Part shown: piece after piece, positions 50,560 to 59,076 of the stretch
Numbering within the stretch: position 1 is the first letter of the stretch
How the letters are laid out: the number at the start of each line of letters is the position of its first letter
Source: Streptomyces sp. DSM 15324
GTDB lineage: Bacteria > Actinomycetota > Actinomycetes > Streptomycetales > Streptomycetaceae
Direction: 5' to 3'
Length of the DNA: 64,000 nucleotides
Assembly (NCBI RefSeq): GCF_001514285.1
Contig: NZ_KQ949032.1
Span: 346,717 to 410,716, forward strand
Made by a program: the position numbers and the translations under genes
Notes under the pieces: generated by a model
The model's input: only the letters and a program-made list of their open reading frames with translations
What the model was told of the DNA's origin: nothing
Database searches by the model: none

Positions 50560-53500
50560 GTGCGGTTCAACATCCTGGGTGTCGCCCAGACCGAGGACGA
50601 CCAGGGCACCCCCATACCTCTCACCGCCCCCCGCCTCCGTGCCCTCCTCACCGCCCTCGCCCTCCGGGCGGGCCGGCCCGCACCCCCCGAAACCCTCATC
50701 GACGAGATCTGGCCCGAGGCCCCGCCCCAGGACGCCCCCGCCGCCCTCCAGGCCCTCGTCGGCCGGCTCCGCCGTACCCTCGGCAAGGACGCCGTCACCT
50801 CCGCCCCGGGCGGCTACCGCCTCGCCGCCACCGAGGCCGACGTCGACCTCCACGTCTTCGAGCGCCTCGTCCACGAGGCCACCGCCACCCTCCAGCGGGG
50901 CGGTGACCCCGCGATCGCCGCCCGCACCCTCGACGACGCCCTCGCACTGTGGCGCGGACCCGCCCTCGCCGACCTCCCCGACCGCACCCCGGCCGCCCGC
51001 CCCGAGGCCCTCCACACCGAGGCCCTCCGCGCCCGCGCCGAGGCCGACCTGCGCCTCGGCCGCGCCCGCGACGCCGTACCCCGCCTCCGCGAACTGGTCG
51101 CCGCACACCCGTACGACGAACCCCTGCACGCCCTCCTCATCCGTGCCCTGCGCGACACCGGCCGCGCAGCCGACGCCCTCGCCGCCTACGAGAGCGCCCG
51201 CCGCACCCTCGCCGACACCCTCGGCACCGACCCCGGCCCCGAACTGCGCGCCCTGCACGCCGAACTCCTCGCCCGCCCCGAGCCCCGGCCCCTCGCGCCA
51301 CCCCCACCGCCCGAGCGCAACGGCAACATCCGTCCGCGCCTTACCTCGTTCGTGGGCCGGGAACCCGAGATCGCCGCCATCCGTTCGGACGTGCACAGGG
51401 CCCGCCTCGTCACCCTCACCGGACCGGGCGGCTCCGGAAAGACCCGTCTCGCCGAGGAAGCCGCCGCCGGGCTCCCGCAGGCGTGGCTGGTCGAGCTGGC
51501 GCCGCTCGACCGGCCGGAGGCGGTGCCGGGCGCGGTGGTCAGCGCCCTCGGTCTGCGCGAGACCGTCCTGATGGCCACCGACCTCGCGCCCCCGCAGGAC
51601 GACCCGGTCGCCCTGCTCGTCGAGTACTGCGCCCCGCGCAGCCCGCTCCTGATCCTTGACAACTGCGAGCATGTCATCGACGCGGCAGCCGCCCTCGCCG
51701 AGACCCTCCTCACCCGCTGCCCCGGGCTCACGATCCTCGCCACCAGCCGTGAACCCCTGGGCGTCCCCGGTGAGTCGGTCCGCCCGGTCGACCCCCTCCT
51801 CCCCGACCAGGCGCACCGCCTCTTCCGAGAGCGCGCCGCGGCCGTCCGCCCCACCACGGCCACCACCGCGCCCGAGCAGGACCAGCGGGACGAGCAGGCG
51901 GTCGCCGAGATCTGCCGGCGGCTCGACGGACTGCCCCTGGCCATCGAGCTGGCCGCCGCCCGGCTCCGGCTGCTCACCCCCCGTCAGATCGCCGACCGCC
52001 TCGACGACCGCTTCCGTCTCCTCACCTCCGGCAGCCGCACCGTCCTGCCCCGCCAGCAGACCCTGCGGGCCGTTGTCGACTGGTCCTGGGACCTCCTCGA
52101 CGACGCGGAGCGGACCCTGCTGCGCGAGCTGTCCGTCTTCGCGGGCGGCTGGGACCTGGAGGCCGCCGAGGCCGTGTGCACGGGCCCGGTCGCCGCGCTC
52201 GTCGGCGCGCTCGTCGACAAGTCCCTGGTCGTGGCCGCCCCGCAGCCGCCCGACAGCGCCGGTGGCGGCGCGGGCGGCGACATGCGCTACCGCATGCTGG
52301 AGACCATCCACGAATACGCGGTGGAGCGCGCCGCCGAAGACCCGCCCGCACGCGCGGCGGCCGAGCGACGGCACCGCGCCTGGGTGCGGGCGCTCGTGGA
52401 GCGCGCCGACCCCCTGCTCCGCTCCGCCGCACAACTCCCCTGGATCTCCCGCCTGGAGACCGAGCTGGACAACATCCGGGCGGCGACCCGGCGCGCGATC
52501 ACCGCGGCCGACGAGGAGGAGGCCGCCGCCCTCTGCCTCGCCATGGGCTGGTTCTGGTGGCTCCGCAACTACCGCCTGGAGGGCGCCGCCTGGGTCGACC
52601 GCGTCCTGCGCCTGGGCGTGGCCCTGGACACCCTGCCCACCCCGCCGACGGACCCCGCGCACCCCACTCCGGTGGCACCCGCACCCACCTGCTGCTCCCT
52701 CCCCGTCCCCGCCGACCTCGCCGCCCGCATGGCCGCCGTCGACCCGGTCGAGGCCTTCCTCGCCCAGCCCGACGCCGAGGGCGGACCGGACGACGACGGC
52801 GGGGCGCAGGGGCATCCCCGGCACGCGCAGCGGATGGACCTGCGGATGCTGCACGTCTTCCTGCTCTCCGAGTCCGAGCCCAGAGAGGTCGAGCGCGACC
52901 CCCGCTACCGCGCCTACCTCCTGCGTCTGCGGTCCTGCTTCCAGCCGGGCGGTCCGGCGGCGGCCCGGATGCCCGGTCTGGTCTGGCCGGTGGCGGCGGC
53001 CTTCGAGATGCGGGCTACGCTCGACATCCGCGGCGTCCTGGACGCGGCCGTCGCCAACTGCCGTGCGCACGGCGGCGACTGGGAGCTCGGCTGCACCCTG
53101 ATGTTCCGGACGCACATCGTGGTCGACTCCCCCGGCGGGATGGCCGGCGTCGACGACGACCTGGCGGAGCTGCGCCTGATCAGCCGACGGGTCGGCGACC
53201 GCTGGATGCTGGCCCAGGTGTGCAGCGCGGCCGCGGAGGCGGAGATGGCGCGCGGCCGGCTCCCGGAGGCGGAGGCGGAGTACCGGGAGGCGCTGCGGCT
53301 CGCCTACGAGGTCGGCGCGTACGCCGAGGCGCCGTTCCTGATGGCCCGGCTCGCGGAGATCGCCTACCGCTCGGGCGATCTCCCCGGCGCCTGTGCCGTC
53401 CTGGACGAGGCGGAAGCCGCCGCCGACCGGCAGGGGGTGGCGGACGCCCAGACCTTCGTGATCCTGCTGCGCGCCTGCGTCGCGCTGGAGGAGGGGGACG

Positions 53501-53997
53501 TCGTCCGCGCGCGCGAACTGTGCGACGCGACCCTGGTGGCGATGCGGCAGGCCACTCCGCCGCCCCAGTTCACGGCCGCCCTGACCCTGCTCGACGCGGA
53601 GCTCACCGGCCTGGAGTCGGGCCCGGAGCCCGCCCTGCCGATGCTCGCCGAGGGGCTGCGCCGGGCGGTGGCCGACGAGTGCAGCGAGGCGATCGTCGCG
53701 GCGGTCGTGGACGGCGCGGCCGAGCAGCTCGCCCGGCTCGGGGACTTCCCGCGCACGGTCGCGCTGCTGGCCGCCGCCGACCGGCTGCGCGGTCCGCTCC
53801 CCCGTGCGGCCCTGCGGTGCGAGCGCGTGGCCGAGGTGCAGGCGCGGGCGTGTCGGGCCCTGGGCGCTGAGCGGTACACCGCCGAGCGGGCCCGGGGCGG
53901 CGACCTGACGCCGGCCGAGGTCCAGAAGGAGCTCGCCGAGGCCGTACGGGCGCACCCGGCGCCGGCCGTCAGCCCGCCGGCCGCTACGAACAGCTGA
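50560..53997 (+). CDS. AfsR/SARP-type regulator with BTAD, ATPase and TPR domains
   Basis: Large regulator of 1145 residues. The N-terminal winged helix (about 1-95: LTAPRLRALLTALALRAGRP, LIDEIWPEAPP, GGYRLA) and the BTAD domain (about 95-245: DVDLHVFERLV, RGPALADLPD, ALHALLIRALRDTGR region) are followed by an NB-ARC-like ATPase with Walker A GPGGSGKT, LLILDNCEHV, TSREPLGVPGE and GLPLAIELAAARLRLL, and a C-terminal TPR-like half. AfsR-like proteins activate secondary metabolism. GTG 50560 has no Shine-Dalgarno; a GACAAT box ends 6 nt upstream, so the mRNA may be leaderless. It overlaps the convergent sigma gene by 14 nt. Confidence 0.9.
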   Translation: MRFNILGVAQTEDDQGTPIPLTAPRLRALLTALALRAGRPAPPETLIDEIWPEAPPQDAPAALQALVGRLRRTLGKDAVTSAPGGYRLAATEADVDLHVFERLVHEATATLQRGGDPAIAARTLDDALALWRGPALADLPDRTPAARPEALHTEALRARAEADLRLGRARDAVPRLRELVAAHPYDEPLHALLIRALRDTGRAADALAAYESARRTLADTLGTDPGPELRALHAELLARPEPRPLAPPPPPERNGNIRPRLTSFVGREPEIAAIRSDVHRARLVTLTGPGGSGKTRLAEEAAAGLPQAWLVELAPLDRPEAVPGAVVSALGLRETVLMATDLAPPQDDPVALLVEYCAPRSPLLILDNCEHVIDAAAALAETLLTRCPGLTILATSREPLGVPGESVRPVDPLLPDQAHRLFRERAAAVRPTTATTAPEQDQRDEQAVAEICRRLDGLPLAIELAAARLRLLTPRQIADRLDDRFRLLTSGSRTVLPRQQTLRAVVDWSWDLLDDAERTLLRELSVFAGGWDLEAAEAVCTGPVAALVGALVDKSLVVAAPQPPDSAGGGAGGDMRYRMLETIHEYAVERAAEDPPARAAAERRHRAWVRALVERADPLLRSAAQLPWISRLETELDNIRAATRRAITAADEEEAAALCLAMGWFWWLRNYRLEGAAWVDRVLRLGVALDTLPTPPTDPAHPTPVAPAPTCCSLPVPADLAARMAAVDPVEAFLAQPDAEGGPDDDGGAQGHPRHAQRMDLRMLHVFLLSESEPREVERDPRYRAYLLRLRSCFQPGGPAAARMPGLVWPVAAAFEMRATLDIRGVLDAAVANCRAHGGDWELGCTLMFRTHIVVDSPGGMAGVDDDLAELRLISRRVGDRWMLAQVCSAAAEAEMARGRLPEAEAEYREALRLAYEVGAYAEAPFLMARLAEIAYRSGDLPGACAVLDEAEAAADRQGVADAQTFVILLRACVALEEGDVVRARELCDATLVAMRQATPPPQFTAALTLLDAELTGLESGPEPALPMLAEGLRRAVADECSEAIVAAVVDGAAEQLARLGDFPRTVALLAAADRLRGPLPRAALRCERVAEVQARACRALGAERYTAERARGGDLTPAEVQKELAEAVRAHPAPAVSPPAATNS

Positions 53998-55912
53998 ACT
54001 TCGACTCGGCCCAGTCCGCCAGGGCCACCCCGTCGAAAGGGCCGCGCGGCTCGACCACCAGCCGTACGGTCGTCCGGCCGCCCAGGCCCACATGGACGGG
54101 CACGGCGGAATCACCCCCTCGCACCGTCCCGGACGTCCACAGCCGGGCCCCGTCGGCGTAGACGGAGAAGGTCACCTCGCCGAGGTCCAGCGTCAGGTCG
54201 TCGAGGCCGACCAGCGCGTCGTACGCGGTGCAGGCGCGGTTGAGGTCGACGGTCACGGCGGACCGGCCGTGGACCGTCACCCCGCGCGTGTACTGCCGGC
54301 CGGCGACGGAGACCTCGTACCGCTGCCACACCCAGCTGCTGCCGCCCAGCCGGATCTCCGGTCCGGTGCCGTCGCCGTCGACGTCGAAGGACAGTTCGCT
54401 CAGCGGGTAGACCGCGGGGGCGGGCGGGGGAGTGGGCGCCGGGGGCGGGGTCGAGGCGGGCGGGGGCGTCTGGGGCGGTGTGGGAGTCGGTGTGGGGGTG
54501 GCCTCCGGGGGCGGTGGGGACTTCGGGCGCGGGGCGGGGGAGGGGGTCCGGGGCGGGGCGGCGGCGGGGACGACCGCCTCGGGTTCCGCCGGCTCGGGCG
54601 ATGCCGTCGTACGCGCGGGGGCGGGCGTCGGGTCCTGCGGGCGGGCCACGGGCGCGGAAGCCGCGGGTGCGGCCTCGGGCTGCTTGGCGGGGCTCTCGTC
54701 GCCGACGAGGGCGAGGGCCAGCGCGGCGGCCGCGACCGCGACGACACCGGCGGCGATCCCGGCCTTCACCGGCGCCCCCACCCCCTCCGAGACGACCGCG
54801 CTCCCACCGGCCCCACCGGAGGCACCCCCGCTCCCGGCCGCGCCACTTGAGGCCGCCCCGCCGCCGACCGCCCCTCCCGCGGCGCTTCCGCTCGCCGCGG
54901 CGGCCGCGCCCGCCGCACCCGCAGCCCCGGCCCCCGCCCCGCCGGCGAGGAGCCCGAGGGCCTTGGCGTACCCGGCGGCGCCGAACCAGCCGATGACCGC
55001 GACCGGCACGACGGCGGGGATACCGCTCGCCACCTCCTCGATCTGCAGGGCGGCGAGCCGGCACCTGGCGCACTCCTCCAGGTGCTTGCGCAGTCCGCGT
55101 TCGGCCCGGGTGCGCAGCCTGCGGCGGGCGTAGCCGCCGAGCTGGTCGGCGTAGCGGGCGCACTCCTCGTCGCCGGTGAGGGTGGCGCTGACATGGGCCT
55201 GGAGGTACGCCTGCTTGAGGCCCTCGCGGGCGCGGCTGGCGAGCACGCGCGTGCCGTTGGCGTCGAGGCCGAAGAGCATCGCGACCTCGCTCGGCGACTC
55301 GTCCTCGACCTCGGTGTGCCACAGCACGGCCTGCCAGCGCTCGGGCAGTGAGCGGAAGGCCTGCATGGCCATGGACCGCTCGGCCTCGTGCAGGGCGCGC
55401 ACCTCGGCGCCGACGTCCAGGCCCCCGCCGAAAGACCCCGGGGACGCCGAGTCGTCGGAGGCCTCCGAGGCGCGGCCGGCCTGGGCGGCGAACAGGGCGA
55501 AGTCGTCCACGAGCTGCTCGCGCTTCGCCGACCGGGTCCAGCCCGCGGCGACGCGCCGGACGGAGGTGAGGAGATAGGCGCGGACGGCGTACTCGGGCCC
55601 GGAGCCGCCGCGTACGGCCTGGAGCATGCGGGCGAAGACCTCGGCGGTGAGGTCGTCGGCGGTGTGGGCGTCCCGGCAGCAGGTGCGCGCGTAGCGGCGC
55701 ACGGCGTCCGCATGGCGCCGGTACAGCTCCTCGTACGCCGTGTCGTCGCCCCCGCGCATCCGGGAGATCAGGTCGGTGTCGGGGGCCGGCAGATCACGGG
55801 GCGGCGGCAGGACGCCCTCGCCGGACCGTTCCCACTGTGCGGGGACCCCGCCCGTCGGGGCGGTGCGCCTGCCCTGGCCCGGTACCTGCTCGTCCCGCCC
55901 GTCAACGCCCAT
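53984..55912 (-). CDS. ECF sigma factor fused to zinc finger, membrane span and NPCBM domain
   Basis: Protein of 642 residues combining sigma factor and anti-sigma-like parts. Sigma region 2 (about 48-115: DTAYEELYRRHADAVRRYAR, ADDLTAEVFARMLQAV) and region 4 (about 185-245: ALHEAERSMAMQAFRSLPER, ESPSEVAMLFGLDANGTRVL) come first. Then follow a zinc-finger-like segment LRKHLEECARCRL, a hydrophobic span (GIAAGVVAVAAAALALALVG, about 390-410), a Pro-rich linker and an outer domain matching NPCBM (YTRGVTVHGRSAVTVDL, LTLDLGEVTFSVYADGARLW, ALADWAESKFSC). Polar-sugar sensing outside the cell could release the sigma part by proteolysis. Fused ECF groups have been noted in actinobacteria, but not this signal. 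Confidence 0.88.
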   Translation of the reverse strand: MGVDGRDEQVPGQGRRTAPTGGVPAQWERSGEGVLPPPRDLPAPDTDLISRMRGGDDTAYEELYRRHADAVRRYARTCCRDAHTADDLTAEVFARMLQAVRGGSGPEYAVRAYLLTSVRRVAAGWTRSAKREQLVDDFALFAAQAGRASEASDDSASPGSFGGGLDVGAEVRALHEAERSMAMQAFRSLPERWQAVLWHTEVEDESPSEVAMLFGLDANGTRVLASRAREGLKQAYLQAHVSATLTGDEECARYADQLGGYARRRLRTRAERGLRKHLEECARCRLAALQIEEVASGIPAVVPVAVIGWFGAAGYAKALGLLAGGAGAGAAGAAGAAAAASGSAAGGAVGGGAASSGAAGSGGASGGAGGSAVVSEGVGAPVKAGIAAGVVAVAAAALALALVGDESPAKQPEAAPAASAPVARPQDPTPAPARTTASPEPAEPEAVVPAAAPPRTPSPAPRPKSPPPPEATPTPTPTPPQTPPPASTPPPAPTPPPAPAVYPLSELSFDVDGDGTGPEIRLGGSSWVWQRYEVSVAGRQYTRGVTVHGRSAVTVDLNRACTAYDALVGLDDLTLDLGEVTFSVYADGARLWTSGTVRGGDSAVPVHVGLGGRTTVRLVVEPRGPFDGVALADWAESKFSCS

Positions 55913-56199
55913 CGCGGAAAGCCCCCGCCGCCTGCCCTACCGGTCCCGACACCGGGTCAGAGTGCCATAGCGGCTTTTGGCCAGGACCGGACGGGACGGG
56001 CCGTCCACTCGTCCGTGCGGATCTGCCGCATTCCAGTACTGAACATCACTCGTACGGGGAAGGTTCAACTGTCGCTCCGAGGGCACGAGTTGGGCCGCCA
56101 GAGCGCATTGCCCCGAACGGGCGAGCGATGCGGGGCGGGGGCGGAAACCCTGCCCCGCCCCCGCCCCGCTCACCCCTTCGAGCGACCCGCGCCCCTCCC

Positions 56200-57093
56200 T
56201 CAGGAGGACGGCCGCGAGCGCAGCCCTTCCAGCAGGATGTCCAGCAGCCGCGCCGACGCCGCCGCTTGCTGCGCCGGATCCGGCAGCGAGGGAGCCGCCG
56301 TCGCGATCACCAGCAGCACGTCCGACACCGACACGTCGGGCCGCAGCTCACCCGCGGCCCGCGCCCGCTCCACGAGCTGGCCCACCACCTCGAGCAGTGC
56401 CGCCGCCCCGGCATCGTCATTGACGGAGCCCACGGAGCCCACGGAGCCCACGGAGCCCGCGGAGCCCGCGGAGCCCACCGGGCCCACGGAGCCCACCGGG
56501 CCCACGGAGCCCACCGGGCCCACCGGGCCCACGGAACCGGCCGAGCCGCCCGCCGTCGCACCGTCCTCGGCGACCAGCCGCAGCTCACCAGCGCCCGGCT
56601 GGGTCCGCTGCTGCGGCACCCGCGGCTCCTCGGACCCCGGACGCTCCACGCCGTCCTCGGCGAAGGCGCCGACCCGCAGCACCTGAGGCGGCAGCAGCCG
56701 CCCGGCACCCGAGGCCACCGAGGTCCGCAGGAAGCGCGACAGCGCCGACCACGGCTCGTCCTCCTGGCCCAGCGCCGCCCGCGCCTGGCCGGTCAGCCGG
56801 GACGTCTCCTCCTCGGCTATCCGCCGCACCAGGACGTCCTTGCTCGGGAAGCGCCGGTACACCGTCCCCACGCCCACCCGCGCGCGTCGTGCCACATCCT
56901 CCATCGGCGCGCCGTAACCCAGCTCGCCGAACACCTCGCGCGCCGCCCGCAGGACGTGCTCGAGATTGCGCTGTGCGTCCACGCGCAGCGGCGTGGTCCG
57001 CGGGCCGTCCCCGCGTCCGTTGCCCACCGCCGCGCTCACGCCGCCATGCGCGAGCGCGCCGGCGGACGACCAATGCGTGTCCTGAATATGCAT
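56200..57093 (-). CDS. atrA: TetR-family regulator AtrA with Gly-X-Y insert
   Basis: Regulator of 297 residues. The N-terminal DNA-binding domain reads NLEHVLRAAREVFGELGYGA, PMEDVARRARVGVGTVYRRF and PSKDVLVRRI. It matches Streptomyces AtrA, which activates actII-ORF4/strR-type genes and binds next to the ndh gene; the divergent ndh neighbour supports the assignment. The C-terminal ligand domain contains 14 successive Gly-X-Y triplets (see 56422-56547). ATG 57093 has GGGGGA 6 nt upstream. Confidence 0.85.
   Translation of the reverse strand: MHIQDTHWSSAGALAHGGVSAAVGNGRGDGPRTTPLRVDAQRNLEHVLRAAREVFGELGYGAPMEDVARRARVGVGTVYRRFPSKDVLVRRIAEEETSRLTGQARAALGQEDEPWSALSRFLRTSVASGAGRLLPPQVLRVGAFAEDGVERPGSEEPRVPQQRTQPGAGELRLVAEDGATAGGSAGSVGPVGPVGSVGPVGSVGPVGSAGSAGSVGSVGSVGSVNDDAGAAALLEVVGQLVERARAAGELRPDVSVSDVLLVIATAAPSLPDPAQQAAASARLLDILLEGLRSRPSS
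56422..56547 (-). repeat. 9-bp tandem repeat encoding a collagen-like tract in AtrA
   Basis: 126 bp of in-frame 9-bp-type repeats encode GSA/GSV/GPV/GPV/GSV/GPV and so on, 14 Gly-X-Y triplets followed by ND. Length variation by slippage is expected. Confidence 0.85.
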
Positions 57094-57145
57094 GAATGAT
57101 CCCCCGGTAATGACGTCTCCCCCCGGAGACTCTCCCCGCCATCAA

Positions 57146-57164
57146 ATTCCGGGATGCGTGGAAC
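57146..57164. promoter_or_regulatory. AtrA operator candidate
   Basis: ATTCC..GGAAC inverted arrangement (TTCC 57147-57150, GGAA 57160-57163) in the 379-bp atrA-ndh intergenic region, resembling the reported GGAAT/ATTCC AtrA motif. Weak match. The rest of the region shows nothing definite. Confidence 0.35.
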
Positions 57165-57472
57165 AGGGGACCGCTTCCCGGACCCATCCGTCGCGGACCC
57201 GTGGAGCGCGCTTCCCCCTGACACCCCGTCGACACGAACATAGTTGAGAGGCAGTCAATTCAGAAGGGGCAGGTTCCGCACGGAGCGCCCCCCGATCGGA
57301 GTACGGGTCGTTTACGTCCCGATTGCACCCCCTGCCGTACCCCGGCGCACACCCTCTGACCTGCGTACCTGCCCCGCACGCCGGTGTTTCGGCCAACCCC
57401 GCGCGCACACGATCGGCGGTCACACAAATGGTCGGGCCTGTGGACAAACTCCGGCGCCGGGTGCGTCATGGG

Positions 57473-58852
57473 ATGGTGAAGGAACGTGCGCGCATTCTCG
57501 TTGTCGGCGGTGGCTACGTCGGGATGTACACGGCCCTGCGGCTCCAGCGGAATCTGAGACAGGAACTCGCCCGGGGCGAAGCGGAGATCACCGTGGTCAC
57601 CCCCGAGCCGTACATGACCTATCAGCCGTTCCTCCCCGAGGCCGCGGCAGGCGCGGTCTCCCCCCGGCACGTCGTCGTCCCGCTGCGCCGCGTCCTGCGG
57701 CACTGCCGGGTCGTCGTCGGCGAGATCACCGCCGTCGACCACGCCCAACGCACCGCCACCCTCACCACCCTCGCCACCGAGGAGGAGGGCACCGGCGCCC
57801 AGCAGCTGACGTACGACGAACTCGTCCTCGCGCCCGGCTCCGTCGCCCGCACGCTCCCCATCCCGGGACTCGCCGACCACGCCATCGGCTTCAAGACCGT
57901 CGAGGAGGCCATCGGCCTGCGCAACCACGTCATCGAACAGATGGACATCGCCTCCTCCACGCGCGACCCCGCGATCCGGGACGCCGCCCTCACCTTCGTC
58001 TTCGTCGGCGGCGGCTTCGCCGGCGTGGAGGCGCTCGGCGAACTGGAGGACATGGCCCGCTACACCACGCGCTACTACCACAACGTCAAGCCCGAGGACA
58101 TGAAGTGGATCCTCGTCGAGGCCTCCGACCGGATCCTGCCCGAGGTCGGCGAGGAGATGGGCCGCTACACCGTCAGTGAACTGCGCCGCCGCAACATCGA
58201 CGTCCGTCTCGACACCCGCCTGGAGTCCTGCGTCGACCGCGTCGCCGTCCTCAGCGACGGCGCCCGCTTCCCGACCCGTACGGTCGTGTGGACCGCCGGC
58301 GTCAAACCCCACCCCGTGCTCGCCGCCACCGACCTCCCCCGCACCGAACGAGGTCGGCTGAAATGCACCCCCGAGCTGACCGTCGAAGGCGTCACGCACG
58401 CGTGGGCGGCCGGAGACGCGGCCGCCGTCCCCGACGTCACCGCCGCCGAACCCGGCACGGAGACCGCCCCCAACGCCCAGCACGCGCTCCGCCAGGCCAA
58501 GGTCCTCGGCGACAACATCGCGCGCTCCCTGCGCGGCGAACCCCTCCAGACGTACGCCCACGCCTACGTCGGCTCGGTCGCCTCGCTCGGCCTGCACCAG
58601 GGCGTCGCCCACGTCTACGGCCGCAAGCTCAAGGGCTACCCCGCCTGGTTCATGCACCGCGCCTACCACCTCAGCCGCGTGCCCACCTTCAACCGCAAGG
58701 CGCGCGTGCTCGCCGAATGGATCCTCGCCGGGCTCTTCAAACGCGAGATCGTCTCCCTCGGATCCCTCGAACATCCGCGCGCCGAGTTCGAACTCGCTGC
58801 CGGGGGAAAGCCTTCTGACGAGTCCTCCGACGACCCGAAGGGGTTGTCCTGA
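57473..58852 (+). CDS. ndh: Type II NADH dehydrogenase
   Basis: Non-proton-pumping NADH:quinone oxidoreductase, 459 residues from the chosen start. FAD motif ARILVVGGGYVGMYTALRLQ, TPEPYMTYQPFLPEAAAG, second Rossmann LTFVFVGGGFAGVEALGEL and WTAGVKPHPVL, then THAWAAGDAAAVPDV. The C-terminal amphipathic membrane-binding region is FNRKARVLAEWILAGLFKRE. The start is uncertain: ATG 57473 (chosen) or ATG 57428; both have weak Shine-Dalgarno. Divergent from atrA, which is reported to control it in other Streptomyces. Confidence 0.92.
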   Translation: MVKERARILVVGGGYVGMYTALRLQRNLRQELARGEAEITVVTPEPYMTYQPFLPEAAAGAVSPRHVVVPLRRVLRHCRVVVGEITAVDHAQRTATLTTLATEEEGTGAQQLTYDELVLAPGSVARTLPIPGLADHAIGFKTVEEAIGLRNHVIEQMDIASSTRDPAIRDAALTFVFVGGGFAGVEALGELEDMARYTTRYYHNVKPEDMKWILVEASDRILPEVGEEMGRYTVSELRRRNIDVRLDTRLESCVDRVAVLSDGARFPTRTVVWTAGVKPHPVLAATDLPRTERGRLKCTPELTVEGVTHAWAAGDAAAVPDVTAAEPGTETAPNAQHALRQAKVLGDNIARSLRGEPLQTYAHAYVGSVASLGLHQGVAHVYGRKLKGYPAWFMHRAYHLSRVPTFNRKARVLAEWILAGLFKREIVSLGSLEHPRAEFELAAGGKPSDESSDDPKGLS

Positions 58853-59076
58853 CCCGATACAGGAACTCCCCCGGCCGCCCCCACGTCTGACGAATGCCGG
58901 CCCGGACCGCGGCCACCCTGCCAGACTGCTCCCTGCTCAAAGCCCCCACTCACGAGGCTGTCCCCCAGTGCTCCACCCCCCGGGTGCTGCAACAATGTGC
59001 GGCCACCGCCGCGCGGCCCCCCGAGCCCAGGCCGGGCCCGGAGCCGGCCGACGACGACTACACGAGGCAAGGATTC

